Notes under the pieces: generated by a model | The model's database searches: none | What the model was told of the DNA's origin: nothing | The model's input: only the letters and a program-made list of their open reading frames with translations | Made by a program: the position numbers and the translations under genes | Shown here: one piece after another, positions 28,129 through 36,979 of the stretch | How the letters are laid out: every line of letters begins with the position of its first letter | Position numbering within the stretch: the first letter of the stretch is position 1 | Assembly (NCBI GenBank): GCA_009838625.1 | Contig: VXRG01000109.1 | Location: 34,077 to 98,076 of the forward strand | Length of the DNA: 64,000 nt | Direction of reading: 5' to 3' | Source: Caldilineaceae bacterium SB0664_bin_27 | GTDB lineage: Bacteria > Chloroflexota > Anaerolineae > Caldilineales > Caldilineaceae

Positions 28129-28557
28129 TTTTCTTTCTTTCGGGGCACCTTATTGGAATAGTTGCGTTCGATTCGCTTTGCTTGTCAGGAGAACCGTTCT
28201 TTGCTATGTATGCCGCGCTTTCAGGTCGCATTGGAAGAACGGTCTAAACAGTTCAACCTGATAGACAGAAAGGGCGAATCTGGATATGAATTGTACCACT
28301 TGACGGAAAGTGCGATCAACCGTGCATCGCTCAGAGTTCATCCTTGCCCCGTAACTGAAATCCCAGTAGCGGCTAGTATCGCATGGGGTAAGCCCGCGCA
28401 GGCAGTGCTCTGGCTGAGAGCCGCTAAGCTGTCGCAAGAGCGAAGAGCTGGTGCGGCCTTTCCCGCCAAGTCGAAAGGTAGTCCGCCCATCTTAATGAAG
28501 GAAGTGTTCGACTCGTCCAGCTCTGACTCTGCGCGCTCGACTGGTAGGCGGCTAATC
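28129..28557. other. intergenic region, no gene or clear signal seen
   Basis: About 430 bases between the coiled-coil gene and the end of the enolase-superfamily gene, both on the - strand. The promoter of the coiled-coil/selB unit should lie here, but no consensus hexamer pair was found. Open frames crossing it on the + strand are extensions of the reverse-frame shadow of the enolase-superfamily gene. Confidence 0.5.
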
Positions 28558-29658
28558 TCACTCTACAGCATAGTGTTTGACCGCATCCGGGTCAAGTTCC
28601 AGACCCAGCCCGTGTTTGTCAGGATTGGGGGACCACATGCCGTCTTGCGGCTCATCAAAGGAACTGTAGAAGATACGGTCTGCCATTTCCACCGTACCCA
28701 GATATTCGACGACTTTCAGATTTGGTGTGGCGCAAGCCATATGCAGATGAATAAGCTGGTATGCATGGGGGGCAACGGGCAGGTTGAAGGCGTGGGCAAG
28801 GTGGGCGACCTTCATCCACTCGGTGATTCCGCCAACGCGGCCCACGTCGGGCTGCACGATGTCGGCGCCGCCCCGGGCAATGAGATCACGGAATCCATAC
28901 TTGGTGTATTCGTGTTCGCCGGTTGCAACGGGAATATCGATGGCTTTGGCAACCGCAGCAAGACCTTCGATATCGTCTGCCAAGACCGGCTCCTCAAACC
29001 AGCCTACATCGTACTGTTCAAAGATTCGCGCCATGCGGACGGCCTGCTTGGCGTAATATCCGTTATTGGCGTCGATGTATATTTGCACATCAGGGCCAAC
29101 GGCCTCTCTCACCGCCGCCAGGCGAGCCACATCCTCCTGTTCACTCTGGCCGAAATCCTTGCCGACCTTCATCTTCACGGCCTTCATACCGCGCTCCACG
29201 TAGCCGCACTGTTCGGCAACAAGCTCATGCTGGTTGAAGTGGGTCCATCCGCCGCTGCCGTAGACCGGTACGGACTCCGTGTACGGCCCCAGCAGCCTAT
29301 AGAGGGGCGTTTCGTAGTATTTCGCTTTCAGATCCCAGAGAGCGATGTCCACAGCCGACAGGGCGCTGAAGGCAAGCCCCTTACGACCTACGCCCCGAAT
29401 CGCCCAGAACATGTCGTCCCACAGTTTTTCTATGTGCAGAGCATTCTGACCGATAAGAATGGGCTTGAGCGTACGTTCGATCACTTCGCGCGCCGCAGTG
29501 ACGCCTCCGCCCAATCCCAATCCCACCAGCCCCTGGTCTGAGTGAACATGGACGAAACACTGGCTGCGCCCTTGAGAGATGTGGCGGATTGTCGCATCCT
29601 GGAATCCCGGCAGATGGGGCAGGGACAATACGGTTGTTTTGATGTCATGAATTATCAT
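28558..29658 (-). CDS. enolase-superfamily sugar-acid dehydratase (mandelate racemase group)
   Basis: A 366-residue member of the mandelate racemase/muconate lactonizing enzyme family, which abstract the alpha-proton of carboxylates, usually dehydrating sugar acids. Catalytic and metal residues are visible: Lys162-x-Lys164 in AVKMKVGKDFG, Asp196 in DANNGYY, Glu222/223 in WFEEPV, Glu248 in TGEHEY, Asp271 in QPDVGRVGG, and His298 in PHAYQL. The Lys-x-Lys plus His-Asp dyad matches the mandelate racemase subgroup. It has the capping domain VHVHSDQGLVGLGLGGG. Substrate is unassigned; a VOC protein and sugar-related genes are nearby on the other strand. Confidence 0.9.
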   Translation of the reverse strand: MIIHDIKTTVLSLPHLPGFQDATIRHISQGRSQCFVHVHSDQGLVGLGLGGGVTAAREVIERTLKPILIGQNALHIEKLWDDMFWAIRGVGRKGLAFSALSAVDIALWDLKAKYYETPLYRLLGPYTESVPVYGSGGWTHFNQHELVAEQCGYVERGMKAVKMKVGKDFGQSEQEDVARLAAVREAVGPDVQIYIDANNGYYAKQAVRMARIFEQYDVGWFEEPVLADDIEGLAAVAKAIDIPVATGEHEYTKYGFRDLIARGGADIVQPDVGRVGGITEWMKVAHLAHAFNLPVAPHAYQLIHLHMACATPNLKVVEYLGTVEMADRIFYSSFDEPQDGMWSPNPDKHGLGLELDPDAVKHYAVE

Positions 29659-29905
29659 CCGTTCTCTCCTGCAGGACTGTTTGGCTTTCAGGTTGGCAGT
29701 TGGTATTATCCCACAGATTCATCAAAAGTAGCTGCGTCGAAATCTTGCACCAGAGATTCATCTGGGAAGGGGACAAGGGAATGCACAGGCTGCCGAGAGC
29801 AGTGCCGCTTATCAACGGCCAGTTAGCGGGCCTGACGCCGCTGCGGGGGTACAGATTTCGGACAGACGCTCATTGGAGAACAGGAACTGGGAGCAGGACC
29901 CGCTT

Positions 29906-30361
29906 ATGAAGAAAATCGAATTGGGATCAATTGTACAGGTGGGAATCGTCGTTCGCGATGCACGGGCTGCCGCCGATGCGTGGACAGAGCGTTTTGAGAT
30001 GAAGCCCGTGCAGGTCGTGGATTGGCCGCCCGAGGGAAGCACTCTGGATGCCCAATCGACATTTCGAGGGAGGCCTGGAAACTTTCGTATGCGGTTGGCC
30101 TTCATCGAGACAGGCGCCGTGCAGATCGAGTTCATCGAGCCTCTCGAAGGGGACAACATTTACTCGGAGTTCTTGGAAGAAAAGGGCGAGGGATTACACC
30201 ATCTGCTTTTTCGCGTTCCCGACCCGGAGGGGGTCGCGCGAGACTTGGAGGTGGATATCCTCCAAAGCGGCGGTTCAACATTGGACCCTGGAGCTGTGTG
30301 GGCCTATCTGGATACGGAAGAGCTCTTGGGCGCGATCGTCGAGCTGAAGACCAGCCGGTGA
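29906..30361 (+). CDS. VOC/glyoxalase-family protein
   Basis: A 151-residue protein with the paired beta-alpha-beta-beta-beta units of the vicinal-oxygen-chelate fold, resembling methylmalonyl-CoA epimerase-type members: VQVGIVVRDARAAADAWTERF, LAFIETGAVQIEFIEPLEG, GLHHLLFRVPDPEGVARDLE, GAVWAYLDTEELLGAIVEL. The conserved His/Glu metal ligands are partly present (QVGIVV instead of HVGIAV; EFIEP; HHLLF; GAIVEL), so the first His appears to be Gln. The ATG at 29906 is preferred to a TTG at 29873; AGGA lies seven bases upstream. Substrate unknown. Confidence 0.82.
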   Translation: MKKIELGSIVQVGIVVRDARAAADAWTERFEMKPVQVVDWPPEGSTLDAQSTFRGRPGNFRMRLAFIETGAVQIEFIEPLEGDNIYSEFLEEKGEGLHHLLFRVPDPEGVARDLEVDILQSGGSTLDPGAVWAYLDTEELLGAIVELKTSR

Positions 30362-30544
30362 GGGTGAAATTTCGGGGGCATTTGACCGACTTCCCGGATA
30401 CTGATACACTGTTTCGCGTTTATCTACTCACGTGTTGAGTTGCCTGACGCTCAAGGCATACAGTCTCCAAATGCGGACTGCTGTTATTCTTGGAGCCAGG
30501 AGGCGCGCAGGCCAGATTACTCCACATAGAGAATCGTCGGGATT

Positions 30545-31696
30545 ATGCGAGTTGGCATTGACGCCAGGCTGAGTTATCACCAGCCGGCAGGAATCAGTCG
30601 CTATACGAAGCATCTCATTGAAGAGCTTGCACAGCTGGATCGGGAAACATCGTACACGGTTTTCCAACACCGCAAACAACGGGAACCGCTGACAAACGCG
30701 CCAAATTTTCACAGGCGTACTTTGTTCACGCCTGTGCATACGCGCGTGGAGCAGCCAATGTTGGCGGCAGAACTGTCTTTCCACACTCTGGACTTGCTTC
30801 ACAGTACTGATTTTATTCCTCCTCTTCGCAGCAGAGTTCCTTCGGTCATCACCGTCCACGATCTCGCCTTCCTGCGCTGGCCCCATTTTCTGACTGAGTC
30901 TCACGCAGCCTATTACAGTCAGATTGACAGAGCGGTAAGCCATGCCCGGCACATAATTGTGCCGAGCGAGAGTACAAAGAGGGATGTAGTCAAGCAACTC
31001 GGCGCTTCAGCCAAAAAGATCAGCGTCATCTACGAGGCCGCGGCGCCCCACTATGTCCCTCTGATGCAAGAGGAATGCCTTACGGCCATGCAGAGAAAGT
31101 ATGGAATCCCGGAGAAATACATATTTTTTGTCAGCACGATCGAACCGCGCAAGAATATTGGAGGCCTGCTGGAAGCCTTTCACCACCTCCGGAAGTACTA
31201 TGGCGGCGAGGACACTGGCCTTGTACTGGCCGGAAAGCCCGGCTGGTTATATGAGGAGGTCTATCGGAAAGTCGAGCAACTGGACCTTGGGCAGAGCACT
31301 TTCTTTTTGGGCCGTGTGCCAGACGAGGATCTTCATCAGCTTTTCGTCGGCGCACGTTGTCATGCTCATCCGGCATACTACGAAGGGTTCGGACTGTCTC
31401 CGCTGGAGGCTATGGCCTGCGGCACACCGACGATCGTGAGCAACACCAGCAGTATGCCGGAGGTTGTCGGCGATGCCGGGCTAATCATCGACCCGTCCGA
31501 CTGGGAAGAAATCGCGGTCGCCATGCACCGGCTCCTGACAGAGGATGAACTGCACAAGGAGCTGAGCCAGAAGGGATTGCAGCGCGCCTCCGTTTTCAGC
31601 TGGAGCCGGGCCGCCTCCGAAACACTTGACGTCTATAGGATGGTTTGCGACAGGACATCGGTTCCGGCCGCGCCTGCGCATCACTCCTCTGCCTGA
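30545..31696 (+). CDS. glycosyltransferase family 4 (GT-B)
   Basis: A 383-residue cytoplasmic GT-B glycosyltransferase. N-terminal MRVGIDARLSYHQPAGISRYTKHLIEEL is typical of GT4 mannosyl/rhamnosyl-type enzymes, followed by VHDLAFLRWP and VPSESTKRDVVKQLG; the C-terminal nucleotide-sugar domain has YIFFVSTIEPRKNIGGLLEAF, FLGRVPDEDLHQLF, and the EX7E motif in HPAYYEGFGLSPLEAMACGTP. The acceptor is not predictable. It is nine bases from the next glycosyltransferase gene, so the pair likely works on the same surface glycan or glycolipid. Confidence 0.9.
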   Translation: MRVGIDARLSYHQPAGISRYTKHLIEELAQLDRETSYTVFQHRKQREPLTNAPNFHRRTLFTPVHTRVEQPMLAAELSFHTLDLLHSTDFIPPLRSRVPSVITVHDLAFLRWPHFLTESHAAYYSQIDRAVSHARHIIVPSESTKRDVVKQLGASAKKISVIYEAAAPHYVPLMQEECLTAMQRKYGIPEKYIFFVSTIEPRKNIGGLLEAFHHLRKYYGGEDTGLVLAGKPGWLYEEVYRKVEQLDLGQSTFFLGRVPDEDLHQLFVGARCHAHPAYYEGFGLSPLEAMACGTPTIVSNTSSMPEVVGDAGLIIDPSDWEEIAVAMHRLLTEDELHKELSQKGLQRASVFSWSRAASETLDVYRMVCDRTSVPAAPAHHSSA

Positions 31697-31705
31697 CGTC
31701 CGTCG

Positions 31706-32926
31706 ATGAAAATCCTCTTCCTTACCCCACAGTCCCCTTACCCTCCGCGGCAGGGAGCAGCTCTTCGCAACTATCATCTGCTGCAACATTGCGCCTCAAA
31801 CCACGAGGTTCATCTCCTGACTTGCCTCTCGCCCCAGGACGAGGAATGGCCTGATCCGGGTCTGACGAAGATCTGTTCGCGGGTAGAAGGTTTCCGTCAG
31901 CCTGAGCGTTCTTCATACAGCCGCCTTCTCGATTCCCTCCTCGCGATCAGACCCGACATGGCGCTGCGCTTGGAACAAGATGGCTTTCACTCAGCCCTGC
32001 AGAGAATGATGGCCGAGGAGAACTATGATCTCGTCCAGGTTGAGGGGCTGGAGATGGCGCCATACGGCTTCCAGGTCCTGAACACTGCCGGAGGCGGTCC
32101 TCCAGTTGTTTTTGACGCACACAACGCCGAGTTCCTGCTGCAGAAACGCGCCGCGCTGATGGACGCCCGCAGTCCGAACCGCTGGCATGCCGCCTGCTAT
32201 AGCCTGCTGCAGTGGCGGAAACTGTATCACTATGAAAAGGCGTTCTGCCAAGCCGTAGACGGAATCGTCGCTGTGAGTGAACCGGACCGGCGGGCTCTGT
32301 CTTCGTTAGCGGGTCAGACCCCGACCGTCAGCGTTCCCAATGGAATTGAGGTCTCTCGCTATGTACCTGAGCCGCCTCCTGAGTCGAGCCCTCCCTTGCT
32401 GGTCTTCACAGGAAAGATGGATTACCGTCCCAATGTGGACGCCATGCTCTGGTTCGGGTTGAAGGTCCTGCCTCTCATCAGCAGGCATCAGAGGGTCCGG
32501 CTGCAGATCGCCGGCATGTCGCCGCATCAGCGGCTGGACAGGTTGCGCAGTTTGCCGGACGTCGAGCTTACCGGCGCAGTTGAAGACATTGTGCCCTACA
32601 TTCACGCTTCGTCGATCTATTTGGCGCCGATGCGAGTGGGGGGAGGCACACGTCTCAAGATTCTGGAGGCGATGGCCTGCGCCCGACCCATCGTAAGCAC
32701 ATCTCTTGGTGTAGAAGGGATCCCGGTGCGCGATGGCGAGCATCTTCTGATCGCCGACGACCCTCGGTCATTCGCCGATGCGGTCTTGTCCCTTCTGCGC
32801 GATCAGGCGGCCGGCGGAAGTCGCAGCCGCGCTCTTGGGGAAGCGGCCCGCGCCTTTGTCGAGCATCATTTCGCCTGGGAAAAGATCCTGCCCCAAATGG
32901 ATGCCTTTCACGCGCAACTGACATAG
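31706..32926 (+). CDS. glycosyltransferase family 4-like protein
   Basis: A 406-residue GT-B glycosyltransferase. MKILFLTPQSPYPPRQGAALRNYHLLQHCA starts the N-terminal domain; later VVFDAHNAEFLLQKR and GIVAVSEPDRRAL. The C-terminal half has PPLLVFTGKMDYRPNVDAMLWF, RLQIAGMSPHQRLDRLRSL, VELTGAVEDIVPYI, and YLAPMRVGGGTRLKILEAMACARP with the donor-binding Glu. This sequence style matches the TIGR03087/PEP-CTERM-associated sugar transferase type, although no PEP-CTERM genes are seen. It follows the preceding glycosyltransferase with nine bases between and ends a two-gene unit. Confidence 0.88.
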   Translation: MKILFLTPQSPYPPRQGAALRNYHLLQHCASNHEVHLLTCLSPQDEEWPDPGLTKICSRVEGFRQPERSSYSRLLDSLLAIRPDMALRLEQDGFHSALQRMMAEENYDLVQVEGLEMAPYGFQVLNTAGGGPPVVFDAHNAEFLLQKRAALMDARSPNRWHAACYSLLQWRKLYHYEKAFCQAVDGIVAVSEPDRRALSSLAGQTPTVSVPNGIEVSRYVPEPPPESSPPLLVFTGKMDYRPNVDAMLWFGLKVLPLISRHQRVRLQIAGMSPHQRLDRLRSLPDVELTGAVEDIVPYIHASSIYLAPMRVGGGTRLKILEAMACARPIVSTSLGVEGIPVRDGEHLLIADDPRSFADAVLSLLRDQAAGGSRSRALGEAARAFVEHHFAWEKILPQMDAFHAQLT

Positions 32927-33436
32927 CGGCAGGCTGCGAGGGTCGTTAGCGGCCAGCGGGTGGCGGCGAGACGGAGGGAGCCGTTGTGGGAGCGACTCCC
33001 CGCACAAGGGCGATCGCTCACGCCCGGACGCAAAAGGGCGAGGAAAGATGGGAGAGGAGCAAGAGAAACGTTCTCATATCCTCACTCTGGATCGCAAACG
33101 ACCCGAGACTCAGCAGATACCTTTCGCGCCACCTCCCAAGGAAATAGCGCAATAGGATGCAATTACCCTGACCCGCGAACGAAATCAGATGGCGTAACAA
33201 CCGCGGATGATGTACAATTCCCGCGGTACACTTGAGGTCTTCGGAAGTTTTGGGAACACGGACAGTACGAAAGACTCTGACTGACCTTCTGGAAGAAACT
33301 GTCGTGCTCCGATCCAAGTGCCGGCGCACGCAGAACAGGCAGGCAGCAGGGGGGAAACTCGCATACTGCCGGGTACAGGCTTCAAGACCCAGCACGCGAT
33401 CCTCAGCGAGCAATCGGCAGTACACGGAGGAATTAG
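32927..33436 (+). other. intergenic region with possible promoter/operator
   Basis: About 510 bases with no convincing gene. A 7-bp inverted repeat ACCGCGG (33200-33206) / CCGCGGT (33221-33227) flanks the sequence TGATGTACAATTC, and TACAAT resembles a -10 hexamer. This could be a repressor-controlled promoter for the aldo/keto reductase that starts ~210 bases downstream, although no good -35 was found. Confidence 0.4.
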
Positions 33437-34399
33437 ATGAAAGCAGACGCGCTCCCCAGTGCAAAGGTCGGCAAAACCAATCTGCAAGTTACTCGATTGG
33501 GCATGGGCACGGCCCCGATCGGTAATCTCTACGATCCCATAGACGATGCGGAGGCCCTTGCGACCGTGCAACGCTCTTACGAGAACGGCATTCGTTTCTT
33601 CGATACGGCGCCTCTGTACGGTACGGGAGAGGCGGAGCGGCGGCTCGGCGCAGCGTTGCGGGGCGTTCCTCGCGACGAGGTAGTAATCCAGACTAAGATA
33701 GGGCGCATCGTGCGCCCGGACAAGTCGATCTACTTTGACTATAGTCGGGATGGTGTGATGAAAAGCATCGAAGACAGCCTCGAAAGACTGGGGATGGATC
33801 GAGTTGACATACTGCTTGTGCATGACCCCGATTTTGAGAACGAGGAGGTCCACTTTCGGCAGGCGATGGACGAGGCGTTCCCTGCCCTAGTTGACTTGCG
33901 AGAGCAAGGCGTAATCGGCGCGGTGGGCGCGGGCATGAACCAGTGGGAGATGGAGTGGGAGTTCGCCAAAAACATCGACGTAAACTGCTTTCTGCTGGCA
34001 GGCCGTTATACACTCCTGGAGCAAACTTCGCTGGAGTTTCTGAATTGGTGTACTGAAAACGATGTAAGCATCTTTCTGGGCGGGGTGTACAACAGCGGCA
34101 TTCTGGCAACGGGCCCGATTTCAGGCGCCAAATACAACTACGAAGACGCACCGGCAGAGATTCTTGCAAAGGCGGGGCGTCTCCAAGAGATAACGACCAG
34201 GCATGGTGTGCCGTTGCACGTAGCAGCCCTGCATTTCGCGGGGGCCCATCCTGCGATTGCGTCACTTGTAATCGGTTCGGCGACAACGGTCGAGGCGGAT
34301 GACAACCGGGCAATCTGGGATGTGGAAGCGCCTGCGGCGATGTGGCAGGACCTGCATGAAAGCGGTTTGATAGAGTCCGGTGCTCCGTTGCCAGGCTAG
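33437..34399 (+). CDS. aldo/keto reductase (D-threo-aldose/L-fucose dehydrogenase-like)
   Basis: A 320-residue aldo/keto reductase with GGAGGAATTAG before its ATG. Catalytic residues: RFFDTAPLYGTGEAERRLG (Asp, Tyr), VVIQTKIGRIV (Lys) and VDILLVHDPDFEN (His). The stretch ALVDLREQGVIGAVGAGMNQWEM, LLAGRYTLLEQ and FLGGVYNSGILATG is characteristic of the fucose/galactose dehydrogenase subgroup that oxidises aldoses at C1, not of the general reductases such as the one at 23.9 kb. It starts an apparent two-gene unit with the acyltransferase 18 bases downstream. Confidence 0.88.
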   Translation: MKADALPSAKVGKTNLQVTRLGMGTAPIGNLYDPIDDAEALATVQRSYENGIRFFDTAPLYGTGEAERRLGAALRGVPRDEVVIQTKIGRIVRPDKSIYFDYSRDGVMKSIEDSLERLGMDRVDILLVHDPDFENEEVHFRQAMDEAFPALVDLREQGVIGAVGAGMNQWEMEWEFAKNIDVNCFLLAGRYTLLEQTSLEFLNWCTENDVSIFLGGVYNSGILATGPISGAKYNYEDAPAEILAKAGRLQEITTRHGVPLHVAALHFAGAHPAIASLVIGSATTVEADDNRAIWDVEAPAAMWQDLHESGLIESGAPLPG

Positions 34400-34416
34400 T
34401 CGTAAAGGACTGCTCC

Positions 34417-35148
34417 ATGTACGCCGCACTACAGTCCATCCTCCAGTCGATTCTAGTTTTCATGGGCCGCGTAATTGTCAACCTGTTTCTTTCGGTTTCG
34501 GTTAGTGGCCTGGAGCACATTCCCCGCAGTGAAGCTCTGATCCTCGTTTCAAACCATTTTAGCTGGTTCGACGGCCCGCTCCTGATGATATTCCTACCGT
34601 TTCGCGTCGCATTTCTGCTCGCCATTGAGACCGAACGCGTCTGTTTCTTCCGTTTCCTCAGCCGCACTTTCAATCTGATCCCGATCTGGCGAGGACAGGT
34701 GGATCGCAAAGCGCTGCGGACGGCACTGGCGGCCCTGAGAGAAGGACGTACAGTGGGCGTTTTTCCGGAAGGTGGCATCGACCCAGCAATGTCGGAGGCC
34801 AGGGAGCGGGGAGAACGAATCGAACAGATTGCCGGGCACACGGCCCGTCACAGCGCCAAGCTGATACGAGCGCAATCGGGGATCGGTCTGCTTGCGACAC
34901 AGGCGCAGGCCCGTCTACTGCCGGTCGCCGTGCTGGGGAGCGAAAAGATCCTCGTCAACCTGCGCCGGTTACGCCGGACACAGGTGCGGATTCGTATCGG
35001 CCACCCCTTTGGACCGATGACGATCCCCGAAGACTTACCCCGACGCCAGAGACGGCAACAGTTGGACGCTCTGGCCCACGAAGCCATGATGCAGGTCGCC
35101 GCGCTGCTGCCGCCGGGAAATCGTGGTCCCTATCAGGATGTAGCCTAA
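34417..35148 (+). CDS. PlsC-like 1-acyl-glycerol-phosphate acyltransferase
   Basis: A 243-residue membrane-associated acyltransferase. An N-terminal hydrophobic segment (ILQSILVFMGRVIVNLFLSV) is followed by the active-site NHFSWFD (Asn-His-x4-Asp), RFLSRTFNLIPIWRG and VGVFPEGGIDPAMSE, the glycerol-phosphate-binding block. FPEGGI stands for the usual FPEGTR. Such enzymes place the second acyl chain on lysophosphatidate, but related members act on other lysolipids. A C-terminal arginine-rich region (RRLRRTQVRIRIG) precedes PRRQRRQQLDAL. It is the last gene before a ~380-base gap. Confidence 0.86.
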   Translation: MYAALQSILQSILVFMGRVIVNLFLSVSVSGLEHIPRSEALILVSNHFSWFDGPLLMIFLPFRVAFLLAIETERVCFFRFLSRTFNLIPIWRGQVDRKALRTALAALREGRTVGVFPEGGIDPAMSEARERGERIEQIAGHTARHSAKLIRAQSGIGLLATQAQARLLPVAVLGSEKILVNLRRLRRTQVRIRIGHPFGPMTIPEDLPRRQRRQQLDALAHEAMMQVAALLPPGNRGPYQDVA

Positions 35149-35526
35149 GAGTGGGCGGTCGTTGAGGAGCCCCATTGGTGAGGGATGTGCATCCAAAGGG
35201 GCGAAAGAACGCGCGGGGTTCTTTGACGCGCCGTTGATCGGAGCTGCCCAAAGTACATTCAGAGCAACTGCCCCACCGATCGCAGGACCCGCCGGTAGGC
35301 GCAGATAAAGAACAGGTTAGTTGTTGGTTTATTGATGCGGCTGCACAGCCGTTTACTCTCCTGCACCTGCTCAAATGTGACGAATTCAACCAAGTAATGT
35401 ATCCTATGCCGAACCTCCCACCCGGGCTGGCATCACGGACCTCATCGAGTTGCCGCCACGCCTCGGGCCATCCATCGGTTCACAATCAATTTATAGTCCG
35501 AAGCTCAACCCTGTAAGGAGGGAACA
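35149..35526 (+). other. intergenic region upstream of an ABC importer operon
   Basis: About 380 bases. AAAGAAC (35204-35210) and GTTCTTT (35218-35224) form a 7-bp stem with a GC-rich loop, possibly an end-of-transcript structure for the preceding gene, without a T-run. A TATAGT hexamer near 35494 is a plausible -10 for the solute-binding-protein gene, but no -35 is convincing. AAGGAGGG immediately precedes the ATG at 35527. Confidence 0.4.
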
Positions 35527-36921
35527 ATGAGAGACGCTCTACAGAGCAGGAGCCGCCAGGTATCCCGGCGAAAGTTTCTGCAAGGAATCGGTATTGGTTC
35601 CACGACATTGCTACTCGCAGCGTGTCCGGCGCCAGCGCCGGCCGGCGGTGGAGCAAGCGGCAGCGCGGCCCCGGCCGCCGAGGACGTAGAACTGGACTTT
35701 TTCGCCTGGGGCGACGCTTCCGATATCCCTGCCTGGGAAGAGCTGGCGACTACCTATGGCGAGCAGAACCCAAACGTCACAGTCAAGCCGTCGATTAGCG
35801 GCACGGGCGTGGACTATTACACGAAATTACAGACTTCCTTTGCGGGCGGTGTCGTACCTGAAATCGCATCGTTCCAGGGGTGGGAGTGGCAGCCCTTCAG
35901 CGATGCCGGACTACTGGCCCCGATCGACGCTTACATTGAGCGGGACGGCTTTGACGGCCCATATCCCGACGGCGTGGACAGCATCGAGTTCAGCACGCGT
36001 CGCGATGGGAGCCGTTATCTGATTCCGCTCCAGTCCGGTGTGATGGTGATGTTCTACGCAAAGAACGCCTTTGACGAGGCCGGCGTTGCCTATCCTACGG
36101 ACGACTGGACGTTCGATGATTTCGTCAGCACTGCCGAGCAGTTGACCAGCACGGACGGCGATTCCAAGATGTACGGCTATCAGGCCAACGGCAGCTATGC
36201 CCGAGACATCCACTGGATCCGCTCCACCGGCGTGCAGGAGTTTGATCAGTTGGTGGATCCGCGCACGGCCATGTTCGACCAGCCGGAGATCATCGATATT
36301 CTGCAACTGGTGGCGCAGGACTTCATGTACAGCCTGGGCATTTCGCCGACGCCGGCCGACCTGGAAGGCGGCACCAACACGATCGACACCGGCAACGCGG
36401 CGATGAAGTATGAAGGCCCCTGGTTCTTCCCGCGACTCAACAGCCCGGAGCTGCGTGACGAGGGCAAGCAGATTGAGTTTGACGTGGTGATGATGCCGCA
36501 GATGGCAGACGAGAGCCGGCCGCATCGCGGCTGGGCCGAGGGCGTTTGCGTGCCCAAATCCGATCTGGTCGACGCAGCCTGGGACTTTGTCCACTATATG
36601 GGCGGCGAGGACGGCCAGAAGATCTATTCGACCATCACAGGGCGTATCCCCAACACTGCGGACCTGGTCGAGAACTTCTGGGGCCCGACGATTGAAGAGC
36701 GCTTCGGCGTCTCCAACGCGGCGGCATTCAGCAACGCCTTCCTGCGTTCAGAGGTGGACGTTATCGGCGGCGTCTCTCGCGGACAGATCTGGAGTGAGGT
36801 CGCGAAGCCGGTTGGCTGGGATCCGATGCTGGCCAACAGCGCCACGGCTGCTGACGTCATGTCGGCAGTCAATGAAGGTGTGCAGGGCCTGCTCGATGCC
36901 CACTGGGCGAAGCAAGGATAA
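35527..36921 (+). CDS. sugar-type ABC solute-binding lipoprotein with Tat signal
   Basis: A 464-residue extracellular solute-binding protein (family 1). The N-terminus has SRRKFLQGIGIGSTTLLLAAC: a twin-arginine motif plus a lipobox ending in Cys, so it is probably exported folded and lipid-anchored. Then an Ala/Pro/Gly linker and VELDFFAWGDASDIPAWEELATTY, the typical start of the fold; AAMKYEGPWFFPRL, GWAEGVCVPKSDLVDAAWDFVHYM follow. The two permeases downstream complete an importer without ATPase. Ligand is unknown; family members bind di- and oligosaccharides or polyols. Confidence 0.9.
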   Translation: MRDALQSRSRQVSRRKFLQGIGIGSTTLLLAACPAPAPAGGGASGSAAPAAEDVELDFFAWGDASDIPAWEELATTYGEQNPNVTVKPSISGTGVDYYTKLQTSFAGGVVPEIASFQGWEWQPFSDAGLLAPIDAYIERDGFDGPYPDGVDSIEFSTRRDGSRYLIPLQSGVMVMFYAKNAFDEAGVAYPTDDWTFDDFVSTAEQLTSTDGDSKMYGYQANGSYARDIHWIRSTGVQEFDQLVDPRTAMFDQPEIIDILQLVAQDFMYSLGISPTPADLEGGTNTIDTGNAAMKYEGPWFFPRLNSPELRDEGKQIEFDVVMMPQMADESRPHRGWAEGVCVPKSDLVDAAWDFVHYMGGEDGQKIYSTITGRIPNTADLVENFWGPTIEERFGVSNAAAFSNAFLRSEVDVIGGVSRGQIWSEVAKPVGWDPMLANSATAADVMSAVNEGVQGLLDAHWAKQG

Positions 36922-36936
36922 GCGAGTTCTTCCGAA

Positions 36937-36968
36937 AAGGGGGTGGCTCTGCCATTCGCCACCCCCTT
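36937..36968 (+). repeat. stem-loop between binding-protein and permease genes
   Basis: Perfect 11-bp stem AAGGGGGTGGC (36937-36947), ten-base loop, GCCACCCCCTT (36958-36968), between the solute-binding-protein stop and the permease ribosome binding site (GAGGAG). No T-run follows. Structures at this place often protect the binding-protein mRNA and lower permease expression. Confidence 0.8.
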
Positions 36969-36979
36969 GAGGAGCATAT

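Noticed and set aside
28162..29541. 459-codon open frame on the + strand
   Set aside because: It is the antisense shadow of the enolase-superfamily gene (28558-29658, - strand), which has complete catalytic motifs; the + frame product has no recognisable features.
33693..34841. 382-codon - strand open frame
   Set aside because: Antisense to an aldo/keto reductase and acyltransferase with clear active sites.
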